A stretch of DNA of 64,000 bases from Filosporella fistucella. Taxonomy: Eukaryota > Ascomycota > Leotiomycetes > Helotiales. A model generated the notes under the pieces. That model worked only from the letters and a program-made list of their open reading frames with translations, searched no databases and was not told where the DNA came from. Both the position numbers and the translations under genes were made by a program. Positions 22,834 through 34,068 of this stretch are shown in pieces. Where the stretch lies: NCBI GenBank assembly GCA_030077755.1, contig JAQJZZ010000008.1, forward strand, positions 1,426,001-1,490,000. Reading direction: 5' to 3'. Each line of letters begins with the position of its first letter. Position 1 is the first letter of the stretch.

Positions 22834-23610
22834 TCACATGAAATATAAGAACATAAGAAAACAAAACGCAATAAAGCTTCCCATGATTATCCCATCTCTC
22901 CGCTTCTTAGCCGATATCCTCCCTATCAAGCTATTTAATCCTGGAACCTGGGCCGCGGCTCCTGTAATCCTGCGATTGATGGATGCGAGAGTTTCTCTTT
23001 GCAAGCCGAAGCTCTCATTAACAGCATATGCCTGGCTGAGTACGCTGTCTGCTATGTTGTGACTATTATCTATCCTCGATCGCTCATCAAGCATGTAATC
23101 TGCCTCTGCCGCTTCTGGGTTACTGGAACGGTAGGCATCTATGTCGCTTCGGACATTCGAGAGTAAGTTGGCTCTATTTCTGGCATCTTGGATCTGGGAC
23201 TTTAGACGGGACAACTCGCGACGATGTTCTTGAAGTACTTCTCGATGCCGCGAAAGGTTATTTTGCTTGAGCGCTGATGCTGTGAGGGTGGCTTCTGAAT
23301 CAAGGAGTCTGGAGAGTTGTGATATGAGAGTTTCACGCTGGAAATGTTAGCGGAGGCAAGACATCAGATCCATTTCCGCCCACCTTCTCTAAGATATCGT
23401 GCAGCTTCGATTCTGTCTGCCTCTCATCTTCTGACGGTTTGGCTGGTATATTCGGAGTCGAGGAGAATTGAGAGTAGGTGTGGAAGAGCGTTTCTGTCTG
23501 AAGAGGTGGTCAGTTGATTGTAGAAATCTGGTCCTTGGGGATCATACTTGTGTTTCTAAAGATCGAGCTTGTTGCCGCAGCTGAGCCCAGCCAGTTCCAG
23601 TAGAAGACAT
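22834..23610 (-). CDS. GOS1: Golgi Qb-SNARE Gos1 (GOSR1 family)
   Basis: Three exons: 23548-23610, 23384-23497 and 22834-23337, encoding 226 residues. Gos1 acts in intra-Golgi and endosome-to-Golgi fusion with Sed5, Ykt6 and Sft1. MSSTGTGWAQLRQQARSLE is the family start, followed by TETLFHTYSQF and a coiled-coil region with HREVLQEHRRELSRLK. The SNARE motif includes DSVLSQAYAVNESFGLQRE. The C-terminal anchor contains IIMGSFIAFCFLMFLYFM, ending the protein. Introns carry GTATGA and GTGGGC donors, the latter a weak match to consensus. Confidence 0.95.
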
Positions 23611-23932
23611 TTTGAAGGTAGTTATTTGATCGGTGATGGATGAATCTTTGTCGGTTTTGATACTTCCTGGCTTCATCAAAGCATCGGAATCAATAACGGG
23701 CCGCACCTGCCGACTTCAGTATTGTCACACGTGATATTCAGCCTCGGTGGTCAGGCTAGCAGCACCCTCAGCCTTGATTCGGTTGCGCATCCAATTGCGA
23801 AGGAGTTTTCCACACTAAGCAACGCACCCAGAAATTGTCGAAAAATATTGACGATTTCAAGATTGAGAATATCTACGACAACGACAACCTCTCGACAACC
23901 TTCGACAACCCGACGTAGGACAATCCATCAAA
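23611..23932. promoter_or_regulatory. Divergent promoter of GOS1 and RPL35
   Basis: 322 bases between the two start codons. The RPL35 side carries repeats of CGACAAC near 23873-23910 just before the start codon. No gene is present. Confidence 0.5.
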
Positions 23933-24593
23933 ATGGTAAGGTCCCCCAATTCCTTCCAATTATATGCGGAACCTCGAGAAAACGCGACGCAGTAGATATG
24001 AGAATGGGCGCAGGAGCTAGACTTTAGTACTGGACACTGGACATTATGGCTAATTCTACAACAGTCGTCAGGAAAAGTCAAGACCGGCCAGCTCTGGGGA
24101 AAGAAGAAGGAGGAGCTCAGCAAACAGTTGGGAGAGTTGAAGACTGAGTTGGGTCAACTTCGCACACAAAAGATTGCTGGAGGATCAGCCTCCAAGCTCA
24201 CAAAGATGTACGAACTCAACAACTTGCATAACAGAGCGTCAGCAATTGAGAAATACTGACAAAATTCAGCCATGATGTTAGAAAATCAATTGCGAAGGTT
24301 CTGACCGTCATCAACGCCAACCAACGTGCTCAACTCCGACTCTTCTACAAGAACAAGAAGTACACACCCCTCGATCTCCGCGCAAAGCAAACCCGTGCGA
24401 TCCGAAGACGTCTGTCAAAGCACGAGAGCGAGAAGGTATTGGAGAAGACAAAGAAGCGGGCTATGCATTTCCCTCAACGCAAGTACGCTGTCAAGGTACG
24501 TTATCCAAAATTCGGGTTTCATACATAAAATCTTTCGCAATGGAGGGAGAGGCTCAGCATATGGAACTGAAACTGACAATATTCAAGGCATAA
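23933..24593 (+). CDS. RPL35: 60S ribosomal protein L35 (uL29)
   Basis: Four exons: 23933-23935, 24065-24207, 24270-24495 and 24588-24593, encoding 125 residues. The first exon is just the ATG, with GTAAGG following it. The last exon is GCATAA, giving the final Ala and stop, after YAVK. The body has [55 protein letters not shown] and [20 protein letters not shown], all standard eL/uL29 sequence. The length of 125 residues equals the family norm of about 120-125. An ATG-only first exon is common in fungal and animal ribosomal protein genes. L35 sits near the polypeptide exit tunnel and helps recruit the nascent-chain machinery. Confidence 0.97.
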
Positions 24594-25455
24594 GGGATTG
24601 GTTTGGGAATGAATTTTTCTTGCATGCTTCGTTGCGACTGGCTTGATTTTTACAGAGGGTCATCATGGTGTATCAATCGAAAATAGCATGGTTGACATGG
24701 AGTCACCCCAAATAAATCACGACATTGAGCAATTCTGGATTTTATGAGAAACATGTGAAATTTGGAGACGAATTTGTTACGGAAATTTGTGTTGGATACT
24801 TTGGTTCCACAGTACAAGTGGGTTCGATCCGGATCATGGTGTTTGGGACTCAAATCAAGTGATTCTACCAAAGTGCTGCGCTGTTGGGAGTGATGGGTTT
24901 CAAAGATCCATTCTAAACCCTACCTACGAGCGAGTTGTCCCCCATTACTCTGCAACCTTGTGTACCCATCTATTTTTACATGTTCTAGCAATTGCATGGC
25001 GGAATACCTATGGTTATGCGTGAGTACTTGCTGAAAAGTGTGATCAAGAATTCAACATGGAAGTGTGTTAATCCACGGGCGTTTCCTTTGCATGAAATTT
25101 CCGTCTCATTTATATTTGTGAATCGCAAATTTCCCTGTCTTTACTACTCTCATTGGACGGCATTGAGCATTCTTTTTAAGGAAACATGTGTCCTATTTAA
25201 TGAACATCCGGAGTTTTGGACTCTTGAGTTGGTACTTTTGTGGGTTCTCAGTGCCTTGTCTGGAGACTAAGTGAGAGTGATATTGGATTTCAGACTCGAG
25301 CTTCTCTCATATGTGCTATTTGTCAGATCTTATTATTTTTGATTGATACTGTCAAAATGCAAGATATTTTTCCCAATATCGAACCCGCTTCGTGGTCTAC
25401 TTTCCAACACAGACCCAAGAAAGTGTCCAAGCGACGAATAAATATCAAATAACAT
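24594..25455. other. AT-rich intergenic, convergent gene ends
   Basis: 862 AT-rich bases hold the 3' regions of RPL35 and the C2H2 regulator. No reading frame shows family features. Confidence 0.5.
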
Positions 25456-27756
25456 TTACCCATCTCTCTTGCTCTCGTTCTCAGACTTCGATATCACCGA
25501 CCCGACATCTGATGACACTACACTCCCATTCGCTCTCCTGCGCGCTCTTTCCTTCTTATGCACCAACGCATGCCGCTTCAACTGGTCAAATCGATGAAAA
25601 GACTTTCCACATCCATGATATGTGCATATATTTTTACCTTTTTCACCATGAATCTTGCGATGTTTAGCAAGATTCGACGATTCCGAGAACCTTTTGCCGC
25701 ATATATTGCACTCTAAAGGCTTCTCATTCGTATGTGTTCGCATATGGATTGCTGATGAGGTTAGATAATATAGTATCGCAGGGGTGATAAATATGCTTAC
25801 TACATGCGCTCTGTTGCGGAAAACACTTTCCACAATAATCGCACTTCCAGGGCTTTGCACCAGTGTGTAACCTTTCGTGCTGCTTCAAAGCTTGTGGGGC
25901 CGAGAAAGCCAAATCACACCCAGGATGACTACATTTGCAGCATTTGTCTATAACTCGTTAGCTATGATTCGACTTCAGAGACATAGAAAATCCTTACAGT
26001 TTGTGTGCGTGGCCATATGCCTTTCCAGCTTCCCTCGCTGTGAGAATCCTGCTCCTTCAGCCCCTCTCTTCTCTTCACGATTGCAACCATCCCACTGACA
26101 AAAGTAGCCCGAGGTTTTATCCAAAGGAATTAAATGCTCTTTGACATGGGTTTGAAGCTCTGTTTCGTCCTTGGCTGCATGGCCACATATGTCACCTGAT
26201 CCCGTTTTCCATTTGCAACGAAGGTTATCGCTGTCAGAGGATTCTGTAGCGTCTAAGCCGATTGGAACAGGCTTATCATTTCTGAGGAGAGTATTTCCAT
26301 TGGCGGTGCCGCGAAACTTGGCAGCTTCTGCGTGAGTCGGCAGGTCGATATCGTCTTCTTTAGCCGGAACAGCAACTTTATGAGTCTCAGAGATGTGAGA
26401 TACAAATTGGTTGAAGTCTTGGAAATAGTTGTTACATGCTTCAAGACGGCACTGCAAGCCACCCTGAGCTGGCATTCCATGCGCAAGATCGAAGTGATGA
26501 TGAAGCATTGCTGGATTGCAAAATGTTTCGTCTTGGGCACATGCAGGAGCAGGACAACTGAGACCATTGTCTCCCATATTGAACTCAAAGCCATGATTTG
26601 CTTGCAAATGATCAACTGGGTTACCGTCTATCGTCTGGGGACATGTCTCTGCAGATATTGGACACTCGAATGTGATCTGGGGATCCAAATGTGCTCTGTG
26701 GAGATGTGGAAGCCATTCATCTTGATTTTGAATCGTTTCTTGACATCCATCCCACGTGCATTGGAACCAGTTACCATGATTGTATGTGTCATCGAAGGTC
26801 TGATTCTGCCACTGGTTAGGAGCATGAGTGAACAACGCTCCTGTGCCAGACAAGACACCAGTAGACTGATCGGAGTATAATGACTGCTGGTTGAAAAAGG
26901 CATTTTCTTGATATGGTGAATAAGGAGTTTCTATATTATTGGCCATGGAAGGTGTAGTAGGAGCTGGAGATGCGGAACCAGAATGATCCCCAGTCAGTAT
27001 TTTGAGTGTAGGATCAAGCATGCCCTCCAGTGATTCTCTTCGCATGATTTGCAGATTTTGTGGCATTTGAGTTGTCCAAGATTTGGTGTTGTCTACCCAA
27101 TTCATGGTTGTCTTCTCTGACATTGCCCCATAATCGGATTGCAGTTGTTCCTGTGTCTGGATGCCAACAGCAAGGCAAGGATTAGGGCATGGAGGATGGG
27201 CGCAAGACTCTCGAACACAAGGAATGACTTCGACCTCTTCGCCGTCACAATCTGACTTATCGCAAGGCATACAATCTGGCTCTGCGCAGGCAACACCTTC
27301 AGAGCAACTGCTGCAACACTCACTTTCTTCGCTGCCAGCGACGGAAGGAGCAGATCGTTTTTGAGCATCATTCGATTCATCGATCGCGTTTGGTTGAGGA
27401 TCGTAGGAAGTTACTTTCTGACGCTTGGGAGCCCTCATATTTTGACTTGATCGTTGTCTGTCTGCAAGCTTGATTGGTGTTGGGCGAGTGAATGCGCTAT
27501 CTAAGGGAAAGCCGTGGTTGTTCCCATATGACGCATCTATTCCAGGAAGGGATGCCATCTGAGCATCTTTTTCTCCAACCCCAAAAGATGTATAATTGGG
27601 GATGAGGAAGTTTTGGGGTTGAAAGAACGGAGCAGCTTGTGTTGGATGTGCCGCGTTTGCAAGGGAGTGGAAATCAGTATTGAAATCCCAGTAGTGGTCG
27701 AGAGCATTCTGTTGGCTCTGGCCAAGCTGATTTGGCACCAAATCTCGATTTTCCAT
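25456..27756 (-). CDS. C2H2 zinc-finger regulator resembling Zap1/ZafA
   Basis: Three exons: 25998-27756, 25801-25947 and 25456-25751, encoding 733 residues. The N-terminal part is low-complexity with a Cys-rich acidic cluster (ECCSSCSEGVACAEPDC, then CMPCDKSDCDGEE and CAHPPCPNPC). This resembles the metal-sensing acidic domain of Zap1. Central weak fingers follow (FQCTWDGC, then CQWDGC with the CxW pattern). The C-terminal tandem fingers are KCSHPGCDLAF..H, WKCDYCGKCFPQQSACTIHMRTH, LECNICGKRFSESSNLAKHRKIH and ICTYHGCGKSFHRFDQLKRH. The CGKRF.ESSNL.KH finger is strikingly like a Zap1 finger. Choosing the TA|GTAAGC donor restores the 12-residue finger spacing. I infer control of zinc-uptake genes; the ortholog call is not certain. 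Confidence 0.8.
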
Positions 27757-28541
27757 TATGAGTAGTGCGGCGGGGTTGGTTTTGCTTGATTTTTGAGGTC
27801 CAGGGCAGTCGAGGAGAGGCTGAATGTGAGGGAAGAGAGCAGTGTTCAGAATCCGCATAAAGCCACACGCAAACAACGAGTTTTTGTTTGCGTGGTAGTA
27901 TGGTATGAAGAACCAAACTTCGTCAACAGAACAGGTATTGTTTGTTGTTTGGAAAGAGAACCCCTCCTCGGGAGGTTTGGGCGTATAGGTCAAAAACAGA
28001 AAGATGATATCAGCTATATCGGCTACCCATCCGGGTACTCAATGTTCAAGATAAGCCAGGAATTTTTCGACTACTGCCAAGCCTTGACGAAAATGCGATT
28101 AGGGACGCCATTTTGGATCAGGACATACTTGAATTGCTGGTTATCAAGTGATTCAATATGTTTTCAGGATATGTGTGACAAGATGTAGTATGGCATGACC
28201 GACATGAGTTGGTGTTCTCGGTGACAGGCAGGAATGCAAATGTGAAGGGATGAGAGGGTCCCCTGGCTGCTTTCATCGGAGACATGCTGATTGACTGTTA
28301 CTACTTGCACCCCCAATCGTCTTTTAATCCCGCCCCGCTTGTAATACGACGTAACTCCGTACTGGATCGCGGAAATGTCGGTGGAAAGCCCTACTACTAG
28401 CTTAACCCAGAGGTAGACAAAAGGAAAGAAAAAGCAAGAAAGCTTTAAAGGCAAAGTCCAAATAGCTATATGTCGTTCGTACTTTGAATTTTCAAGTCCG
28501 GGGTGAAAGAACTACCTCGGCCATGGAATTGATCCCGTTGG
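27757..28541. other. Upstream region of the Zap1-like gene
   Basis: About 785 bases. The minus-strand frame of the regulator stays open upstream to 27993, so a longer N-terminus is possible, though MENRDL at 27756 is the preferred start. The rest is a promoter region with no gene seen. A Zap1-type autoregulatory site was not recognised by eye. Confidence 0.4.
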
Positions 28542-28853
28542 TTGAGAACTTCTGCAAAGTACGATGACGCTGCTCGATATACGATGCTGAAGAGAAACTT
28601 AACAAAAAATTCCAGTGAAGAGGAAAAATGTTCTCGAATTAGGATGATCTCAGGACGAATGGAATATTATTTGCATGAAGTACTCGAAAGTATGAATCTG
28701 TTGAAGATTCGCAACACATCAAAGTGGAAAGTCGAAGCGCCTTCGTCGATCCGGCTTGCGGCCCGTTCTGGAGGCTTCATCCTTATCGATAACGGACAAG
28801 CTCATCTTCTAGATTCAGAGATCTCAGCAATTGCAGAACAAATTCTCACCTAA
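28542..28853 (+). CDS. Hypothetical 103-residue open frame
   Basis: An intact frame of 103 codons, with balanced composition (EYYLHEVLESMNLLKIRN, IRLAARSGGFILIDNGQAHL) and no low-complexity. It shows no recognised domain, and no splice-linked exons were found nearby. The Lys/Glu/Ser-rich N-terminal half is followed by a hydrophobic stretch. It could be a small lineage-specific gene, an exon of an unseen gene, or chance. Confidence 0.25.
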   Translation: MRTSAKYDDAARYTMLKRNLTKNSSEEEKCSRIRMISGRMEYYLHEVLESMNLLKIRNTSKWKVEAPSSIRLAARSGGFILIDNGQAHLLDSEISAIAEQILT

Positions 28854-29165
28854 GTAAAGTTCTAGAGTCTGCCAGATGATAGATACCATGAGACACAATT
28901 ATACCATGAAGCTCAAATTTCTTTCATAATAACCGTAAAGAACACCGCGCAATACAAATCCAAATCATCTCGCCAAGGCAGCACCATTTACCCAAGAATC
29001 CAAGACCTCAATTTCGCCGCTGATTGCGCAGCCGACAGCATAACCTCCTAACAAAGTAACAATGCGCCGATAACAACCCTCACCTCCACCCACATCTCAA
29101 CTCCCTCTCACTTCTCCAACATTTTCTACAACCCGTTCTTCCTTCCTCACGTACAAACAATCACA
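28854..29165. promoter_or_regulatory. Leader and promoter of the small myristoylated-protein gene
   Basis: 312 bases, ending in a C/T- and A-rich tract (CACCTCCACCC, CTCCCTCTCACTTCTCC) that is typical of fungal promoters and 5' leaders just before ACAATGG. No gene is seen. Confidence 0.5.
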
Positions 29166-29616
29166 ATGGGAAATCTCTGCGGCAAAGAATCCTCTCCAGA
29201 CCCATTCTCCCAACCCGGACGAATCCTCTCCTCCGCCCCGCCTCAAAATCCCAAGCCAGTCTCCTCCGTTCCAAAGAAAGTCGGCGGTCCACCTCGGACA
29301 CTTGGCTCATCATCTCCTACACCAGGGCAGACCAGTGCACAAGAAGACGCGAGGAGGAAAGCCGCAGAAGCTGCAGAGGTGTGTTAGAAAGCTACAGGCA
29401 CATTGGCTTGCGCTGAAGCCATGGAAGCTGTGAGGGCTGACAATAATTGTGATACAGGCAAGAGCGAATACGGCAAATAAACCAAAAGGGAAGCTGGCTA
29501 GTCAATTACAGGAACAGAAGAAGCAGACAAGAAGTGATACACTGGATGCGGTCAGTCGAGAGGAAAGGCGTTTGAGAGATGCGGATGCTGGAGCTGAGAC
29601 GAGGGCTTACAATTGA
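29166..29616 (+). CDS. Small protein with predicted N-myristoylation signal
   Basis: Two exons, 29166-29378 and 29458-29616, encode 123 residues. The first residues are MGNLCGKESS: Gly2 with Ser at a typical later position and a Cys at 5, so dual myristoylation and palmitoylation are plausible. The rest is Pro/Ser-rich (PPQNPKPVSSVPKKVGGPPRTLG) and then a charged Lys/Arg/Glu helical tail (ARRKAAEAAEARANTANKPK, VSREERRLRDADAGAETRAYN). The intron has GTGTGT and CAG ends; the earlier AG at 29397 would put a stop in frame. The protein probably associates with the plasma membrane. I do not recognise a named family, although small fungal proteins of this style are widely conserved. Confidence 0.8.
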
Positions 29617-29763
29617 TCTGTTAATCGCGATTTGATATTGGTTACTGCACAATCGAGCGAATCATAAACCGTACAAGATTCACATCCGAAAAACGAATGA
29701 AGAAGTATAGATTTCATGGCCAAACTTTTATTCCACCGCTCAAAGCCATGTAGGTATACAGTC

Positions 29764-32700
29764 CTATAAAACATTGTATCTACCACTAGCAGGTGCTCTA
29801 CCCTCCGCATCAGCGGCAGCCATGGTACCTTCTTTCAAGAGCCTCATGAGCTCTCTCATGGCATTAGTGACAACGACCTCTGTGTCACCCTCCACCAGGA
29901 TATAAAGCTTTGGATCACCACCAGGTTGCACGTCCTTTCCGGTTGGATAGAAAGAACCTTTCGTCGTGATCGATGTTCCTGTGGCTTCAAGAATTTTAGC
30001 AACATTTGTTCTGTTTGTGACTGCCCATCTGGCTTTCTGTGGGAAGTCGTTGATCTCGAGCGTGGCATGGAAAGCACCTGCATCAGGTCCTTTATTATCA
30101 ATGGGCACACCAGATCGTAATTGCCCAGTTTTGTTCAACCGAGCATTGATTGCATCGATTGCAGAAGTGACTTTATCGAGTGGGTTCTTGGAGCCACCGC
30201 CCGAAGCGGCTGTTTCGGTCCTATGCACAGTAATCTTCCCATCGAGATCAATCCCTTTAGGTACCCCAAACAGCTGCGGGGCAGGAGCAGACGTTGCTGA
30301 CTGAACAGTAGAAGCTGCTTTGAGGAGAATGTCCTCATCTGCAGTCTTTTCTTCTTTCTCTTCGTCCTCGTCCCCATCAGTTTTATGTGTCTTTCTCTCA
30401 CGAATCCTCGCTGCTTCTCGCTCGGCATCAAGACGTTCCAAGCCTATGTGATGTTAGCATATGATTTACATATCTGATTCGTACAGAAATCTGGTATAGG
30501 CGCATGAAAAGGCAAAATAACATTGCACCGGGGAGACATACCTTTGCCACCAAATCCAGAACTATCCTTAGATTTACCAGTCTTGACCTTGTCCCGAAAA
30601 GATTTCCTCATTTCATTGAGCCTGTCAGGAACGGGTTGACCAGACTGCTCAAGTGCCTTTGCGATGCCAACGGAGAATTGCTCCTGGTCTTCTGTTACAA
30701 AGGTAACTGCTGTTCCCTTAGCACCTGCTCTTCCAGTTCTCCCAGCTCTGTGAACATAATCCTCCAAATGATTGGGGGCGTCGAAATTCACAACCAGCTT
30801 GAGTTGCTTGACGTCGAGCCCACGTGCTGCCACAGAAGTAGCAATCATGATCGGAATAACACCAGCTTTGAAGTCATCTATTGTAGAGTCTCGGTCAATT
30901 TGATCCTTTCCACCATGGATAGACATGCATGGGTAGCCTTTCCGCATCAAATCTTTCAATAGATCGTCTGCTTTCTCTTGCCTGTCGACGAAAATGAGTG
31001 TCCGAGCATCCTCATCCTTGTCATACAATTCTCCCAGAAGTTCTAGCAGACGGTGGAACTTCTCCTTTTCCTCACGAACTTCGACAATTTGAGTAATCTC
31101 AGGAGCAACTACGCTTCTACCACCTACTGTGATTTCAACAGGGGACTGAAGAGTCTTCTTGGCTAGTGCATCCATGATGCGAGGCATTGTAGCGGAGAAA
31201 AGAATCGTTTGACGATTGGGGCGAATATTTGCGAAAATCTTCATGACTTGCGGCTCAAAGCCCATGTCAAACATACGATCTGCCTCATCCAGGACGACAT
31301 AGGTAACCCTACGAAGATTTGTGACTCTACCCGAATTGGCGGCCAATAGATCTATCATCCGACCAGGAGTGCAAACAATGATTTCTGCCCCTCTCTTCAA
31401 ATCGGCAATTTGGTCCTTGATCGGCGCACCACCATAAGCACAAACCGCTCGGAGGTTCATGGCCTTTAAGAACGGCTTGCATTCTTTATGGATCTGTGTT
31501 GCAAGCTCTCGAGTCGGTGTCATAATCAAACCAATTGGCCCATCAGAACCTTCCAGAGGTCTTTGATCACGAATATGGCGAAACATGGGGAGTAAGAATG
31601 CGATGGTTTTACCGGACCCAGTCTTCGCAACTCCAATGACATCTCTACCAGACATGATAGCTGGAATTGCCTGCATCTGAATTGCAGTGGGCCGCTCATA
31701 GCCTAATTTGCGGATCACTTCCAGTGACTGAACATTAAGACCACACTGGGACCACTTCTGAACAGGCTTGGGAACGTCCTTCCCGGCAACCTTAATTCCA
31801 TCAAGCTCAAGACGTAGATCTGCAAGTTCGACTTCTGACATATCGGCTAGCTCTGCAGGCTCACTGTAAAAATTCTTACGGAAGGGTTCGAGATCGAGCT
31901 TTGCATAATTGATGGTTGGCAGATCCTTCTTTTTCCTAGCTTTGCTAGCCATTGCGAGGATATCATCCGGGTCGGCATCGAGGGTTTTAAGATCGACATC
32001 GTCATCACCAAACAAAGGTTCAGGTTCAGGTTGCTGGGTCCTCCCTACGCGTTTGTTGAAATTGGTGACCTTTTTGGGAGCAGCGAACGGATCTCCCATT
32101 TCAACCATAAATGCATCCAACGGATCAATTTCATCATCATTCCCCAAAGGTGTCAGATCCGGTTGAGGCGCTTCATCCATTTTGACATCGTCCGTCTGGT
32201 CGGGATTCGCCGAGGTAATTTGTGAATCTAGCGAATTTTGCTCTTGCAGCCGTTCTTCACGCTTCTCAGCTGCAGCCCTGGCAGCGGCAGCAGCTTCTTC
32301 CTCGGTGCCCGCATCTTCCATGTTGACGTCGTCATCATCCTCTCCACTGTTAGCGAGCGTAGTATCATCATCCTCAGTGTTTGCCAGTGGGAGGGTGGGT
32401 AGCTTTTCAAGTTTCTTCTTTGCTTCCTCGTCTTCTCCAAAATCCAAAGCTCGTTTAGAAGCACTCTTTTCGCCGTCAATGGCCAATTTTGCTCCCAGCC
32501 CAAAGGCACTGAGATTCCCTCTAGCTTTAGGCAGCGCAGATGCTATCACACATATATTAGCGTGTAGTAAGTCAACCTCTGGGACGGAGGATATACCGTT
32601 GGACGTGCTGCTGAACGCTGTTGGCTTTTTGTCAGCGTGAAACCCTTTGACCGAAGAAGTTAAGGTAGCGGACGCTTTTGTTAAATCTTTCAAAGGTAAA

Positions 32701-33611
32701 TCCTTGCCCAAAGTATTTGTCGCGGTCGAATTTGCAACTGCCTTTTTCGCAATTGCTTTGGGGTCAAACTTCCCAGCATATGGTGCTGGAGAAGCAAGAC
32801 TATTCGGCGTCCCAGGGGAGGCTGGAGATCCAACCGAAGGTGAGCCATTAGGCTTTTGGTCTATATCGTTAAGAAGTTTTCGATTGCCTCCGACAGCACT
32901 TTCCTTTTCTTTTCTCTCCTTATCTTCTGCCATTTTCTTCTTCCATGCTTCAAGCTTCGCGAGCCGCTCTGCTTTTTTATCTGCTTCTGATGGACCGGCT
33001 GGAACAGGGGAGTTGGTGACCTTAAGCATTGCGTCAGTAGGTTGGAAAGACCTGGTTGTGACAAGACTTACTCCGCTGACTTTCGCGGTCTCTGGCTTGC
33101 TTAAAGTCTTCGCAGCAGACTGATCAACTCTACTACGGGCCCAAGAGTCAGTAGAGTCCTCGCGGCGTCTTCGTGCCTTGTCATGAGAGTCGTCTCGCCT
33201 GTCCCGATAATCTCGGTCTCGACTTCTCCGTCGCCGCCTGTCCGGAGATCGCTCGCGTGGTGGGTATCTCTCTCTGCGATCCCTCGACCTTTCTCGTCGC
33301 CCTGAACGGAAAGCGTCATCATCTCTTCGCTCTATTGATCTATCTCTTCGTCGATGGATATCCCGGTCGCGGTGGCGACGCTGTGTACATATACGGTCAG
33401 CATTCTGGTACACGTCTATCAATGCTACAGTAAAATAACCTACGTCTACGCTCCTAGAGCGGCTTCGTCGTCTCTGGCCACGAGCATCACGAACATCCTC
33501 TCTCCTCTCTCGATCCCTATCTCTCCTCACATCGTCTTCTCGTTTGACTCGTTTCGAAGAATGCTGGCTTCCTGCTGGCGATGGTGAGCGAGAGTCCCTG
33601 TGCCGAGCCAT
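29764..33611 (-). CDS. PRP5: DEAD-box spliceosomal helicase Prp5 (DDX46 family)
   Basis: Five exons: 33444-33611, 33072-33380, 32597-33020, 30542-32542 and 29764-30443, encoding 1,193 residues. Prp5 is an ATPase that promotes stable U2 snRNP binding at the branch site. The N-terminus is an RS/RD-rich region. The middle is acidic and contains DPLDAFM, which matches the DPLD motif of Prp5. Helicase motifs are all present: [26 protein letters not shown] and HRAGRTGR. The C-terminal RRM/KH-like tail includes INARLN and [12 protein letters not shown]. The introns at 33381-33443, 33021-33071 and 32543-32596 are 63, 51 and 54 bases, all multiples of three and stop-free, so retained forms would stay in frame. 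The 30444-30541 intron is clearly spliced because the frame stops inside it. Confidence 0.95.
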
Positions 33612-34068
33612 TTTGCCTCAATTAATGGCAAGAAATACTTTCTGGCTAGTTTCTGAACGACTGTAGGGTTCACAGCTTGATCCCAGTACTGAAAAGTGGC
33701 CCTGAAAAACGCTGATATGGGTCGGTATAGAATATGTGTGTTCTGTTCTGAATTGTTGCTGATCAACGGCAGGTAGCAAGGCTGCGATAAAGTTCTTGAT
33801 GCACAAGCACGACCACAAGGCGGCCAGGCTAATCGCGCCAGTGCCGAACTGGGTAATCTCGGCCACCCAACAAGCTTAGCTTCAAGCGTGTCCTCGCGTG
33901 TCAGACTTGGAAAGAAGGGGCTGGGGCTGGCTTCAGGAGCACGACCACGACCTCAACTCCAGCCATACAAATTACATTTCAAAACCTCTTCCGAATTTAA
34001 GACACCCGAACATCGTCTCCGCGATAACTGTCGCCCCCATCATATCGCATTGCCTACATTCCTCGAAC
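33612..34068. promoter_or_regulatory. Divergent promoter of PRP5 and mtHMG gene
   Basis: 457 bases between the two starts. The plus-strand frame is open from 33898, but MLSAIGR at 34069 is the plausible start of a mitochondrial protein. No other gene is seen. Confidence 0.45.

Noticed and set aside
30504..30962. 152-codon plus-strand frame over the PRP5 gene
   Set aside because: Antisense to helicase motifs on the minus strand.
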